From contig NZ_CP014839.1 in assembly GCF_001931675.1 (NCBI RefSeq), forward strand, positions 4,092,001 through 4,156,000: a DNA stretch of 64,000 nucleotides, given 5' to 3'. Below, piece by piece: positions 1-8,670 of this stretch; positions within the stretch are counted from its first letter, which is position 1; each line of letters opens with the position of its first letter. Source of the stretch: Pandoraea thiooxydans (lineage in GTDB: Bacteria > Pseudomonadota > Gammaproteobacteria > Burkholderiales > Burkholderiaceae). Below the pieces are notes generated by a model, which was given only the letters and a program-made list of their open reading frames with translations, did not search any database and was not told the origin of the DNA. Both the position numbers and the translations under genes were made by a program.

Positions 1-1
1 G

Positions 2-1228
2 GCCGGCTGCGCGCTGGCCCACGAGTTGACGGCCAACGGCTGGCGCGTCACGCTGCTCGAACGCCGCGACGCGCCGGCGCTGGAGGCCTCGGGCAATCCG
101 GCGGGGGTGTTTCACCCACAGCTCTCGCGCGACGACAATGTTCTGGCGCGTCTGACACGCGCCGGCTATCTACATGCGCTGGCGCTCTGGGAGGCGCTGG
201 CCGAGCGCCAGCCGCTGCGCTGGTCCCGTACCGGGCTGCTGCAACTGGCCGACGACGATGCGGCAAGCGCCGCGCTGCCGGCCGTGCTCGAGGCGCTCGG
301 CTACCCACCCGCCTATGTGCGCGCGGTCGACCGGGAAGAAGCAACGCACCTGGCCGGCATGCCGGTCGCGCAGGGCGGGCTGTGGTTTGGCCAGGGCGGC
401 TGGATCGATCCGGCCGGCCTGTGCCGGGCCCAGTTGATGGCCGCCGGCGAAGCGGCAACGCTGGTGACCGGCGCGGCCGTTGCCCGGCTCGAGCGGCGCG
501 GCGCAGCGTGGCATGCACTCGACGCGCAGGGTGCCACGCTGGCGCAGGCGCCCGTGGCCGTTCTCGCCAATGCCGCCCAGGCCGGGCAACTGCTGCAACC
601 GTATTTGGTGCGCGACTATTTGCCGCTCAAGGCGGTGCGCGGTCAATTGACAGTCCTGCCGCCGGACGAACTCACCGCTTTGCGGGCAGTGGTATGCGGC
701 GACGGCTACGTCGCCCCGCCCGCGGCCATGGATGGCTGCGCCCTGACCGGCGCGACTTATGATTTCGACGACCACGACGACACCGTGAGGGTTGCCGACC
801 ATCAACGCAATCTCGACCGGCTGGCTGCATTGCTGCCGGACTGGGCCGGGCGCGAGCGTTTGCGCCACCCGGCGCATAGCGGCGAGGCGGGCTCGCTTCT
901 GCGCGGGCGCGTCGCGTATCGCTGCACGACGAATGATCGCCTGCCGGTCGCCGGGCCGATCCCCGATATCGACGCCATACAGGCTGGCATATTGAAAAAC
1001 GGTGGCGCCTACGCAGGTGCCCATCTGACGGATCTGCCGCGACTGCCAGGCCTGTTCGGGGTGTTCGCCCTGGGCTCGCGGGGGCTCGTGTGGGCCAGCC
1101 TGTGCGCCGCGCTGGTCACCAGTCAGCTCGAGGGCAACCCATGGCCGCTCGAGGCCGCCCTGGCCGACGCGATCGACCCGGCGCGTACGCTGCTCGGCGC
1201 GCTACGCCGGGGCCTGTCCATCGTTTAG
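2..1228 (+). CDS. mnmC: MnmC, FAD-dependent oxidoreductase domain (5' end outside window)
   Basis: This is the C-terminal FAD/NAD-dependent half of the tRNA 5-methylaminomethyl-2-thiouridine biosynthesis protein. In the family this domain removes the carboxymethyl group of cmnm5(s2)U34 so that the N-terminal methyltransferase domain can make mnm5(s2)U34. The frame is open from the first bases (A-G-C-A-L-A-H-E-L), which is the end of the Rossmann FAD motif, so the gene starts left of the window. Conserved stretches seen include ASGNPAGVFHPQLS, LPLKAVRGQL and the C-terminal GSRGLVWASL. A TTG at 26 could be read as a start but would remove the FAD motif. Whether the methyltransferase half is fused cannot be seen. 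Confidence 0.93.
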   Translation, partial: AGCALAHELTANGWRVTLLERRDAPALEASGNPAGVFHPQLSRDDNVLARLTRAGYLHALALWEALAERQPLRWSRTGLLQLADDDAASAALPAVLEALGYPPAYVRAVDREEATHLAGMPVAQGGLWFGQGGWIDPAGLCRAQLMAAGEAATLVTGAAVARLERRGAAWHALDAQGATLAQAPVAVLANAAQAGQLLQPYLVRDYLPLKAVRGQLTVLPPDELTALRAVVCGDGYVAPPAAMDGCALTGATYDFDDHDDTVRVADHQRNLDRLAALLPDWAGRERLRHPAHSGEAGSLLRGRVAYRCTTNDRLPVAGPIPDIDAIQAGILKNGGAYAGAHLTDLPRLPGLFGVFALGSRGLVWASLCAALVTSQLEGNPWPLEAALADAIDPARTLLGALRRGLSIV

Positions 1229-1255
1229 GGCTTTTCCGACAGATATCCGGCATGG

Positions 1256-1283
1256 CGGCCCGGTTCGCCGAGGTGCCGGGCCG
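1256..1283 (+). terminator. Possible terminator hairpin after mnmC
   Basis: An 8-bp perfect stem (CGGCCCGG / CCGGGCCG) with a 12-nt loop starts 28 bases after the mnmC stop. The T-rich tract (TTTTGTTT) is separated from the stem by about 9 bases, so this is not a textbook intrinsic terminator. Confidence 0.35.
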
Positions 1284-1440
1284 TTGCCGGCATTTTGTTT
1301 GACCCTTAATCAACTGTGGCAGAATAGTTGGCAAACCGATTGGTTCGTCGCGCATTTCCTGCTATTTACATTTCTCCTCGCGCGGCTTTTTCATCCCTTC
1401 AATACTTTGATGCGCCGTAATAGGGCGCAAACGAGGCAAT

Positions 1441-2643
1441 ATGACGTCGGAATTGTCCCTTTTCCCGGGCTGGCCGCCGACGCCCGATCCCGTGTTCTGG
1501 ACTGGTTTGCTGCTGATCGTGGCAGGCTTGTCCGGTGAAGTGTGTTACCGGCTCATGCGCTTGCCGCGCATCACCGGTTACGCCGTGGTCGGCATGGTAG
1601 GCGGCGCAATTGGTTTTTCCATTTTCGATGCCCAGACAGTGGCGGATTTCCGCTTGCTGATCGATCTGGCGCTGGGCCTGCTGCTGTTCGAACTGGGCAG
1701 CCGCCTGAACTTGCGATGGCTGCGCGCCAACCCCTGGCTGATCGTCACCAGCGCCTGCGAGGCGTTGCTGACCCTGCTGGCTTCGTTTGCCCTGCTGCGC
1801 GCGTTGAACGTCGCGCCGCTCACGGCGATGCTGATTTCGGCGATCGCCATGGCTACCGCGCCAGCAGTGATCATTCAGCTCAAGAACGAGTTGCGTTCCG
1901 AGGGCCAGGTAACCGAGCGGTTGCTGGCGCTGACCGCGCTCAACAGTATTTACGCGGTAGTGGTCGTCAAGCTGGTGTATGGCTGGATGCACCAGGCCTA
2001 TCACAGCAGCTTGCTGATCACCCTGCTGCACCCGCTTTATCTGCTGGCCGGCTCGTGCGTGCTGGCCTATTTGCTGGCCAGAGGCTGCAATCTGCTGTTC
2101 CGCAAGCTGGGCGGGCAAGACGAACACGCGTTCGTGATGCTGATCGGACTGATCATGCTGGCCGTGGCGCTGGTGCACATGCTGCGTCTGCCGAATTCGC
2201 TGACTCTGCTGCTGGCCGGCATCCTGTTCAAGAATCTCAATGAACGACCACAGCTTTGGCCAGCTCACTTCGGCACCGCCGGCTGGCTGCTGACAGTCAT
2301 CCTGTTCGTGGTGACCTCGATGGCGTTCCAGTGGCACGATCTGATGCTCGGCGGCCTGGCCGCGCTCGCCCTGGTGTGCGTGCGGGCACTGGCCAAGCTG
2401 GTCTGCGTGGTGCTGTTTTCGCGGCCCGCCGGCATCGATCTGAAGCAGGCGGTGGCGCTGGGCGTCTCGCTCACGCCAATGGCCAGCCTGGCACTGGCGC
2501 TGGTGACCGATACCTACGATATCTATCCGCAATTCGATCCGCACTTGCGCGCCATCGTGTTCAGCGCCATGGCGTTGATGCAGTTGGTCGGGCCCCTGCT
2601 GATCTATTGGGCGCTGGCCCTGACCGGTGAACGAAAGGATTGA
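1441..2643 (+). CDS. Cation:proton antiporter, CPA2/Kef-type membrane domain
   Basis: A 400-residue integral membrane protein with about eleven hydrophobic segments. The blocks [21 protein letters not shown] near the start and [18 protein letters not shown] around residue 75 are typical of the CPA2 (Kef/YbaL) Na+/H+ or K+/H+ antiporter fold. The TrkA-N/RCK nucleotide-binding domain of true Kef channels is missing, because the protein ends after the membrane domain. An exchange role at the inner membrane is inferred from family; the ion is unknown. GAGG lies four bases before the ATG. The stop is two bases from the next start, so it is probably co-transcribed with the carboxylate-amine ligase. 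Confidence 0.85.
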   Translation: MTSELSLFPGWPPTPDPVFWTGLLLIVAGLSGEVCYRLMRLPRITGYAVVGMVGGAIGFSIFDAQTVADFRLLIDLALGLLLFELGSRLNLRWLRANPWLIVTSACEALLTLLASFALLRALNVAPLTAMLISAIAMATAPAVIIQLKNELRSEGQVTERLLALTALNSIYAVVVVKLVYGWMHQAYHSSLLITLLHPLYLLAGSCVLAYLLARGCNLLFRKLGGQDEHAFVMLIGLIMLAVALVHMLRLPNSLTLLLAGILFKNLNERPQLWPAHFGTAGWLLTVILFVVTSMAFQWHDLMLGGLAALALVCVRALAKLVCVVLFSRPAGIDLKQAVALGVSLTPMASLALALVTDTYDIYPQFDPHLRAIVFSAMALMQLVGPLLIYWALALTGERKD

Positions 2644-2645
2644 TC

Positions 2646-3761
2646 ATGTCTTTGGAACAATTCATCCCATCCGAGCCGTTTACCTTTGGCGTCGAGCTGG
2701 AAATGCAGATCGTCAACCGGCACGACTACGATCTGACCAAAGCCGCCACCGACGTGATGCGGCTGATCAAGAAAGAGCAATACCCCGGCGAGATCAAGCC
2801 GGAGATCACCGAAAGCATGATCGAACTGTCGACCGATATCTGCCACCGGCACAGCGACGCGGTCGAGCAGCTGCATCGGATCCGCGACGTCCTGGTGGCC
2901 GCCGGACGACAACTCAACGTCGGCCTGTGCGGTGGAGGCACCCACGCTTTCCAGCGCTGGAGCGAGCGTCAGATCTTCGATTCGCCGCGCTTTCATTTTC
3001 TGTCGGAACTGTACGGCTACCTGGCCAAGCAGTTCACCGTATTCGGTCAGCACGTGCATATCGGCTGCCCGGACCCCGACAGCGCGCTGTATTTGCTGCA
3101 CGCGATGTCGCGCTTTATTCCGCACTTCATCGCGCTGTCGGCTTCATCGCCCTATGTACAGGGCGTCGATACCGGTTTCCATTCGGCGCGGCTCAATTCG
3201 GTGTTCGCTTTCCCGCTCTCGGGCCGCGCACCCTTTGCCTTGCGCTGGTCCGAGTTCGAAGAGTATTTCGACAAGATGGTGCGCACCGGCGTGGTCGAGA
3301 GCATGAAGGACTTCTATTGGGATATTCGTCCCAAACCGGGCTTTGGGACGATCGAGGTACGGGTAATGGATACCCCATTGACTGTCGATCGTGGGGCTGC
3401 CATTGCCTGTTATATCCAGTCTCTAGCCCGGTATTTACTGACAGAGCGGCCGTTTGATCTGAAAGAGGACGACTACCTGGTCTACACGTTCAACCGTTTC
3501 GAGGCTTGCCGTTTTGGTCTGCAGGGTGCCTACGTCAACCCGGAGAGCGGTGAGCGCACCACTTTGGGGCAACATATTCACCAGACCCTGGAGCTTATCA
3601 AGCCGCATTCGGCCAAACTCGAGGCCGAAGCCGCCTGCGAGCAGATCGGCCAGATCGTGGCCTCGGGCATCAACGACGCCCAGTGGCTCAGGCAAGTCAA
3701 TACGCGTGAAAAGTCGCTTCACGAAATGACCCGCCAGCAATGCTTGGCGTGGGGCACCTAG
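2646..3761 (+). CDS. ybdK: YbdK-type carboxylate-amine ligase (GCS2 family)
   Basis: A 371-residue member of the glutamate-cysteine ligase type 2 superfamily. The N-terminal [12 protein letters not shown] is the hallmark substrate/metal-binding strand of YbdK proteins, which have weak gamma-glutamylcysteine synthetase activity; the true substrate is not established. Other family blocks are SDSA-type [13 protein letters not shown] and the late [11 protein letters not shown]. The ATG at 2646 is chosen because AAAGGA lies just upstream, rather than the in-frame TTG at 2640. A strong terminator follows 26 bases after the stop, so this gene closes the short operon with the antiporter. Confidence 0.88.
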   Translation: MSLEQFIPSEPFTFGVELEMQIVNRHDYDLTKAATDVMRLIKKEQYPGEIKPEITESMIELSTDICHRHSDAVEQLHRIRDVLVAAGRQLNVGLCGGGTHAFQRWSERQIFDSPRFHFLSELYGYLAKQFTVFGQHVHIGCPDPDSALYLLHAMSRFIPHFIALSASSPYVQGVDTGFHSARLNSVFAFPLSGRAPFALRWSEFEEYFDKMVRTGVVESMKDFYWDIRPKPGFGTIEVRVMDTPLTVDRGAAIACYIQSLARYLLTERPFDLKEDDYLVYTFNRFEACRFGLQGAYVNPESGERTTLGQHIHQTLELIKPHSAKLEAEAACEQIGQIVASGINDAQWLRQVNTREKSLHEMTRQQCLAWGT

Positions 3762-3787
3762 GCAATCCGGCTACATTGTTCAATCTG

Positions 3788-3811
3788 CCCCGCTGATGCG
3801 GGGTTTTTTTT
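3788..3811 (+). terminator. Intrinsic terminator after ybdK
   Basis: A perfect 6-bp GC stem (CCCCGC / GCGGGG) with a TGAT loop is followed by eight T residues, which is a canonical rho-independent terminator on the plus strand. Confidence 0.9.
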
Positions 3812-4230
3812 CAGGCTCTTCTTTTCAGCTGTCGAACCGCCTGTATCAGACTGCGTTTTTGTACAGGTTTTCGGCGGCTCATAGTACGGTTTTAGGTGTT
3901 TACAAGGTTTACTGTATGTAAACATAGTAGTAGTTAACAACGCTCCCTTGATTCTGTGGATAACACGAATTAGTCTCAATAAAACAATTCCTTGCGGAAC
4001 AAAAAACCATTCGGACAACCGGTCGGATAGAACAGGACAAAAAGGGACAACTTTTGCCTCGGTGTTCATCGCGGGCGACTTATCCCGAAACCGTTCACAA
4101 CAAAAAAAGCCAGTTATCCAGAAAGTTATCCACAAGCTGTGAGGCAGCGGGCGCTTGAGGCGGGTGTGAGCGTTTACTTTGTCAAAGATACGTAAAAAAT
4201 AAGGAAAAGACGGCTACAATCGCACTCTCA
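3812..4230. other. AT-rich gene-free stretch with DnaA-box cluster (candidate origin or DnaA-binding region)
   Basis: This 0.4-kb stretch between ybdK and the radical SAM gene is far more AT-rich than its surroundings and holds no credible gene. It contains two perfect 9-mer DnaA boxes: TTATCCACA at 4126-4134 on the plus strand and its complement TGTGGATAA at 3955-3963. A one-mismatch box, TTATCCAGA, lies 12 bases upstream of the former (4114-4122), and a weaker one, TTATCCCGA, is at 4080-4088. A-tracts and a perfect inverted repeat, GTTTAC-N5-GTAAAC (3907-3923), also occur. The pattern resembles a replication origin or a DnaA-titration/regulatory site. However, dnaA is not adjacent, and in Burkholderiaceae oriC is usually expected beside dnaA/rpmH, so function is uncertain. 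Confidence 0.5.
3907..3923. repeat. Perfect inverted repeat GTTTAC-N5-GTAAAC
   Basis: A 6-bp perfect inverted repeat with a TGTAT spacer lies in the AT-rich gene-free region, 32 bases before the first DnaA box. It is the size of a helix-turn-helix operator, and it could equally belong to the origin-like structure. No regulator can be assigned. Confidence 0.35.
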
Positions 4231-4274
4231 CAAAAAATCCGGACCATTTTGTCCCCAATTTCTCGCCGACAACG

Positions 4275-5822
4275 ATGATTGTTCTGGCCACTTTGAATGC
4301 CCGCTATGCGCATGCGTCGCTCGGTTTGCGCAGCCTGTACGCCAACTTGGGCGAGTTGCAGGCACTGGCCAGCATTCAGGAATTCGTGATTGGCGCAAAG
4401 ACGGAGGTGATTGCCGAGAAACTGTTGGCAAGCGAGCCGCGCATCGTGGGCCTTGGCGTCTATATCTGGAATGTCGACGAGACCGCCCGGCTTGTCGCTT
4501 TGCTGAAAACGATTTCACCTCAAACGATCATTGTTCTCGGTGGGCCGGAAGTCAGCCATGAAACCGACGAGCAGGAAATCTGCCGCCGGGCCGATTACGT
4601 GATCACCGGCTGGGGCGATGTGACCTTCGCGCGATTGTGCCGCGATATTCTGGCCGGCAAGCGGATCCTGACCAAGGTGCACGTCGGCGAACAGCCGCCG
4701 CTGGCCGAACTGGCGATGCCTTACCGCTACTATGACGACGAGGACATCCGTCACCGGGTGCTTTATGTCGAAGCGTCGCGCGGGTGCCCGTTCAAATGCG
4801 AGTTTTGTCTGAGTGCGCTCGACAAGACGGCCTGGGCCTTTCCGCTCGATGCCTTTCTCGACGAGATCGCGATGCTTTACGCGCGCGGTGCGCGGCAATT
4901 CAAGTTCGTCGACCGCACCTTTAATCTCAACGTAAAAAACAGCCTGCGAATCCTGTCGTTTTTCCTCGAGAAGTTGGCCCAGGCGCCGCAAGACCCGGTA
5001 TTCGTGCACTTCGAAGTGGTGCCCGATCATTTGCCCGATGCGCTCAAGGCGGCCATCGCCAAATTTCCGCCTGCCACGCTGCAGTTCGAGATCGGCCTGC
5101 AAACACTCAATCCGCAGATACAGGGCCACATTTCGCGTCGGACCGATCTGGCATTGGCCGAGGCCAATATTCGCTGGCTCAAACAGCATTCGCATGCTCA
5201 CCTGCACGTCGATCTGATTGCCGGGTTGCCGGGCGAGACGCTGGAGAGCTTCGGGGAAGGTTTCGACCGGTTGATCAGCTGGCAACCCGACGAAATCCAG
5301 CTCGGCGTGCTCAAGCGCTTGCGCGGCACGCCGATTATCCGGCACACCGAGGCGTTCGGCATGCGATACAACCCGGCGCCGCCCTATAACGTGCTGGCCA
5401 CGTCGGCGGTCGACTTTTCTTCGATGCAGCGGTTGTCCCGTTTTTCGCGTTATTGGGACCTGTTGGCCAACTCCGGTCGATTTGCCACTACCTTGCCGTT
5501 GGTGCTGGGCGCCGCGCCATTTCACAATTTCATGGCTTTGTCGGACTGGTTGTACGCGAGCACCGGGGTCACTCACCGGCTCGAACTCGAACGCCTGTTT
5601 CGCCTGCTGCATGCGTGGCTTACCGAGCCTTCGACGCAGGCGAGACCCGGTGCGGTGGCCGACGAAGCACGCATTCTCGATAGTTTGCATTCCGACTATG
5701 AAGCCAGCGGAGCACGGGGCCGCTTACACTTTGTTACGGAGAAATCGCAAATTACATCAGTACAAGAACCGATACGCCGAACCCCCAATCCAGTAAGACA
5801 ATTACGGCATGCATATCGATGA
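4275..5822 (+). CDS. B12-binding-domain radical SAM protein (DUF4080-like)
   Basis: A 515-residue protein. Residues 1-140 form a cobalamin-binding-like Rossmann domain (IVLATLNARYAHASLGLR, later VLGGPEVSHE). It is followed by a radical SAM core with the cluster motif C-x3-C-x2-C in SRGCPFKCEFCLSA near residue 180, which ligates a 4Fe-4S cluster. LQFEIGLQTLNP and LHVDLIAGLPGET are typical later strands of B12-radical SAM barrels. Such enzymes often methylate or rearrange unactivated carbons; the substrate is unknown. It stands alone, downstream of the DnaA-box stretch and upstream of a MarR gene. The ATG at 4275 is preferred because the B12-like domain starts immediately. Confidence 0.85.
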   Translation: MIVLATLNARYAHASLGLRSLYANLGELQALASIQEFVIGAKTEVIAEKLLASEPRIVGLGVYIWNVDETARLVALLKTISPQTIIVLGGPEVSHETDEQEICRRADYVITGWGDVTFARLCRDILAGKRILTKVHVGEQPPLAELAMPYRYYDDEDIRHRVLYVEASRGCPFKCEFCLSALDKTAWAFPLDAFLDEIAMLYARGARQFKFVDRTFNLNVKNSLRILSFFLEKLAQAPQDPVFVHFEVVPDHLPDALKAAIAKFPPATLQFEIGLQTLNPQIQGHISRRTDLALAEANIRWLKQHSHAHLHVDLIAGLPGETLESFGEGFDRLISWQPDEIQLGVLKRLRGTPIIRHTEAFGMRYNPAPPYNVLATSAVDFSSMQRLSRFSRYWDLLANSGRFATTLPLVLGAAPFHNFMALSDWLYASTGVTHRLELERLFRLLHAWLTEPSTQARPGAVADEARILDSLHSDYEASGARGRLHFVTEKSQITSVQEPIRRTPNPVRQLRHAYR

Positions 5823-5918
5823 GCGATGAGTGGCCTAAGGGTTTATCCCGAGCCTGCGAGCTGCAAGCGGGAAAAGGTCGTGAACGTTTGATTTAAAGCA
5901 CATTTTTGCAATTTATTT

Positions 5919-5946
5919 TTGACTTGCTTGTTTAACGACATATAGT
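5919..5946 (+). promoter_or_regulatory. Predicted sigma70 promoter of the MarR gene
   Basis: TTGACT (5919-5924) and TATAGT (5941-5946) are separated by 16 bases, 26 bases before the MarR start codon. Each hexamer differs from consensus at one position. The surrounding sequence is AT-rich. Confidence 0.55.
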
Positions 5947-5947
5947 T

Positions 5948-5962
5948 ATTAGAAATCCTAAT
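5948..5962. promoter_or_regulatory. Candidate operator ATTAG-N5-CTAAT
   Basis: A perfect 5-bp inverted repeat with a 5-base spacer lies directly downstream of the -10 hexamer and 9 bases before the start codon. Its position and size fit an autoregulatory MarR site, but assignment is by position only. Confidence 0.4.
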
Positions 5963-5971
5963 CATAAAATC

Positions 5972-6619
5972 ATGGCTAATCAGACATCGCCCCAGGAAAC
6001 ACTCTCCAAGCGCATTACCGCCGGTATGCTGCGGCTTGGCACGGCCTTACGCAGTCACGCCTGGGAAGGCGCGGCCGCTGCAGGGTTAACACCGACGCAA
6101 GGCGAAATCCTGACGCTGCTGTTGATGCGCAATGCGCCGATGCGCCTGGGCGACATTGCCCGTGACGCGGCGCTCACGTCGGCCACGGTCAGCGAGGCAG
6201 TCAGCACGCTCGAGAACAAGGGTCTGCTTGAAAAGCGCCGTGACGCCAACGATGGCCGCGCGCTGGCGCTCAGGCTGACCGCTCGCGGCAAGACCGCGGC
6301 GCGCAAGGCCTCGCAGTGGCCGGACTTTCTCGTGTCCGCCTGCGACGGACTGAGCGACAAGGAGCAGGGCCAGATGTACCGGCTCCTGGTCAAGATGATT
6401 TACGGCATGCAGGGACGCGGCGACATTCCCACGCAACGCATGTGCGTGAGCTGCGCGCACTTCGATCCGGCCGCTCATGCGCGCGGCGCGGCACCGTATC
6501 ACTGCGGGTATTTCGATATCGCGCTGGACGATGCGCACCTGCGCCTCGATTGCAACGGGCATGAGATCGCCGACGCGACCACCCAACGCAAGACGTGGCG
6601 TATTTTCAGCAAGGGGTGA
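5972..6619 (+). CDS. MarR-family regulator with Cys/His-rich C-terminal tail
   Basis: A 215-residue transcription factor. Residues 15-145 form the winged helix-turn-helix (LGDIARDAALTSATVSEAVSTLENKGLLEKRRDANDGRA covers recognition helix and wing). After residue 150 it carries an extra tail, absent from ordinary MarR proteins of about 145 residues. The tail has Cys158, Cys161, His163, His169, His177, Cys178, His189, Cys194 and His197, a spacing that suggests metal or iron-sulfur binding or thiol redox sensing. A predicted promoter and a small palindrome precede the ATG, suggesting autorepression. The target genes are not evident; the SET-domain gene lies 212 bases downstream. Confidence 0.88.
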   Translation: MANQTSPQETLSKRITAGMLRLGTALRSHAWEGAAAAGLTPTQGEILTLLLMRNAPMRLGDIARDAALTSATVSEAVSTLENKGLLEKRRDANDGRALALRLTARGKTAARKASQWPDFLVSACDGLSDKEQGQMYRLLVKMIYGMQGRGDIPTQRMCVSCAHFDPAAHARGAAPYHCGYFDIALDDAHLRLDCNGHEIADATTQRKTWRIFSKG

Positions 6620-6831
6620 CACAGCGTTTACCCGAACCAATTCCGTTGTTCCAGACAGCCGATGCGATCCATCGGCTGTTTTCTTTTGTCCCCTCGATAA
6701 AATGGATGAGCCGGCAATTGGCCGCAGGTGCGGACGGCCTGCGTGCACCGACAAGCCGACATGTGGCTCCTGTACACTGCGGCTTTTGGCATTTCTCCGG
6801 CCCGGTTTTTGGTTCTCATCGAATTGATCAC

Positions 6832-7284
6832 ATGACCTCCCAGCGCAAAATCGTGGTACGCCAGTCGGGCGTGCATGGCAAAGGCGTCTTCGCAACCCGG
6901 GCAATTGCCAAGGGCGAGCGCATCATCGAATACAAAGGGGAACGCATTTCGTGGCGCGAGGCGCTGCGCCGTCATCCGCACGATCCCGAGCATCCGCAGC
7001 ACACCTTTTATTTCAGTCTGGAGGGCGGCCGTGTGATCGACGGCAAGGTGCAGGGCAATAACGCGCGCTGGATCAATCACGCCTGCAACCCCAACTGCGA
7101 GGCTCGCGAAGAAGGCGAGCGCGTTTTCATTTACGCCCGGCAGGCTATCGAGCCGGACGAAGAATTGTTTTATGACTATGGCCTGGTAATCGATGCCCGC
7201 TATACGGCCAAGCTCAAACGTGAGTATGCTTGTCACTGCGGCAGCGCGCAGTGCCGCGGCACGATGCTGGCGCCCAAACGCTGA
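6832..7284 (+). CDS. SET domain-containing protein (putative lysine methyltransferase)
   Basis: A 150-residue stand-alone SET domain. GVHGKGVFAT (13-22) is the SAM-binding start, NARWINHACNPNC (77-89) matches the RFINHSCxPN pseudoknot motif, and ELFYDYG (111-117) is the catalytic Tyr motif. Residues Cys134, Cys136 and Cys141 in CHCGSAQCRG form a post-SET zinc site. The fold transfers methyl groups from SAM to protein lysine in eukaryotes; bacterial targets are mostly unknown. The ATG at 6832 is chosen because the domain starts right there; the upstream in-frame extension from 6595 is low-complexity and overlaps the MarR stop. Confidence 0.88.
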   Translation: MTSQRKIVVRQSGVHGKGVFATRAIAKGERIIEYKGERISWREALRRHPHDPEHPQHTFYFSLEGGRVIDGKVQGNNARWINHACNPNCEAREEGERVFIYARQAIEPDEELFYDYGLVIDARYTAKLKREYACHCGSAQCRGTMLAPKR

Positions 7285-7347
7285 TCGATTCAGCGGCTTG
7301 CGCGGCGTTTGACCGCTTTGCTCACCGACTTCCCTCTGGCGAAACGC

Positions 7348-7566
7348 ATGGCCGACATCACACTCACCGAACTGGAGGCAGCGATCAACTACTGGCGCAG
7401 CGTGTCGCCGGCTGCCGGCGATGAAATGAAGTTATGCCGCGAGGCCAGTGCGCTGTCCCGCCCCTACGCGCTGATGATCGTCGAGCACGCGAGCAGCGTG
7501 TCGCTGACCGCGCTCGACGATGCCGCGCGCTCGGCCTGGGAGGCGTATCAGCGGCATCGCGGCTGA
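7348..7566 (+). CDS. DUF3717 family protein
   Basis: A 72-residue soluble protein beginning MADITLTELEAAINYWR, the signature of small DUF3717 proteins that I associate with Burkholderiaceae. Function is unknown. A TTG start at 7309 would add 13 residues that look unrelated, so the ATG at 7348 is used. It is convergent with the carbinolamine dehydratase gene, with a 4-base gap between stops. Confidence 0.75.
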   Translation: MADITLTELEAAINYWRSVSPAAGDEMKLCREASALSRPYALMIVEHASSVSLTALDDAARSAWEAYQRHRG

Positions 7567-7570
7567 GCGC

Positions 7571-7864
7571 TCACTGGCGGGTAAAGGTTTCGATCGCGGC
7601 GGCCAGATCGACGTCGAGCCGGGTCAGGCCGTTGGCGTCGTGCGTTGACAGCGTGATTTCGACGCGATTCCACACGTTGAACCACTCGGGATGATGATTC
7701 ATCTGTTCGGCTTTGAGCGCGATGCGCGTCATGAAGCCGAACGCCGCATTGAAATCGTCGAACACGAAGGTTTTGTGAATCGCATCGCGGCCGGTCACAG
7801 GTAGCCAGCCGGGCAGTGTTTCGAGCAGGGCGGCACGTTCTTCGGAAGAGAGTCGATTGGTCAT
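7571..7864 (-). CDS. phhB: Pterin-4a-carbinolamine dehydratase
   Basis: A 97-residue PCD/DCoH enzyme that dehydrates 4a-hydroxytetrahydropterin to recycle the cofactor of phenylalanine hydroxylase. The active-site block [22 protein letters not shown] carries the conserved E-x-x-x-HHP with paired histidines, and [11 protein letters not shown] precedes it. The start ATG at 7864 has GAGG eight bases upstream; an in-frame earlier ATG at 7888 is less likely. The phenylalanine hydroxylase gene is not in the window. Confidence 0.92.
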   Translation of the reverse strand: MTNRLSSEERAALLETLPGWLPVTGRDAIHKTFVFDDFNAAFGFMTRIALKAEQMNHHPEWFNVWNRVEITLSTHDANGLTRLDVDLAAAIETFTRQ

Positions 7865-8028
7865 TGCAGCATCCTCATAGCGACACACGCGAGAGCCCGC
7901 GCCGCACGGTGCGGCGCGAACCGATCACATATATTGGATTGTTCCACAGGCGGCGGCGTCTTGCTGATGCGGCGCCGCAGCATGCTTTGTCTGTCGCGTG
8001 GTCTGAAAAGTTCGGCGCGTATCGACGT

Positions 8029-8538
8029 TTAATGCGGCGTCGCGTCCGGATGGTGCACCAGCTTGCCATAGACGAGCGACTGCAGCAGCGCGACCGTGCT
8101 GCCGGTCAGGACCTCGACCACGCGCAGGATCGCCATGTGCAGTTCTTCGTGCAAATTGCTGCCGCTGAATGCCGCCGACATCAAAATGACCACCGTGACC
8201 GGCGCCAGGCGCCAGTTGGCCGGATAGTTGTGAATCAGCATTGCCACCAGCACGGCCAGCACCAGCGCGACCAGCATCGACGGCAGGGTCGGGCCGAGCA
8301 GCACCAGCATCAGACAGGCAATGACCGCACCGCTGACGGTATTGATGGTGCGCGCCTTGAAGTTCACCTTGGCCTGCGCAAAGTCCGGCTCGGTGACGAT
8401 GATCAGTGAAATCATTGCCCAGTAGGGCTCCTCGAAACCAACGAAACGCAGGCCGTACCACACGATGAGCGAGCCGGTGAGGATCTTCACGGTGTAGACC
8501 AGCGCATTCTTGCGCAGGCTGATGGCGAAAAGCTGCAT
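8029..8538 (-). CDS. Small FUSC-type membrane protein
   Basis: A 169-residue inner-membrane protein with about five hydrophobic segments. WYGLRFVGFEEPYWAMISLIIVTEPDF resembles the N-terminal membrane half of fusaric-acid-resistance (FUSC/YccC) proteins, which usually carry two such halves plus a cytoplasmic domain (600-700 residues). Here only one half is present, as in several single-domain homologues. A transport or envelope role is inferred. The ATG at 8538 has a weak ribosome-binding site; the frame runs upstream to 8658, but that stretch is arginine-rich and not membrane-like. Confidence 0.65.
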   Translation of the reverse strand: MQLFAISLRKNALVYTVKILTGSLIVWYGLRFVGFEEPYWAMISLIIVTEPDFAQAKVNFKARTINTVSGAVIACLMLVLLGPTLPSMLVALVLAVLVAMLIHNYPANWRLAPVTVVILMSAAFSGSNLHEELHMAILRVVEVLTGSTVALLQSLVYGKLVHHPDATPH

Positions 8539-8670
8539 GACGATGCGGCAAGGAACCGAGGAATTTCCAGTATGACATAGGCGCTTGCCGAATCTGCTTC
8601 GCATGCCGATACGGCGGGTTAGAATCGCGCGGACATCGCGGCGCGCTCTTGCGCCCAAGCGGAGACATCG

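Noticed and set aside
1399-2544. 381-codon minus-strand frame opposite the antiporter
   Set aside because: Gln/His/Arg-rich composition typical of antisense shadows in GC-rich DNA; the plus strand encodes a clear membrane protein.
3948-4142. 64-codon plus-strand frame in the DnaA-box region
   Set aside because: Low-complexity, Asn/Lys-rich product from AT-rich DNA, no ribosome-binding site, and it runs across DnaA boxes.
6595-6831. Longer start for the SET-domain gene
   Set aside because: The extra 79 residues overlap the MarR stop, lack family similarity, and the SET core begins right after ATG 6832.
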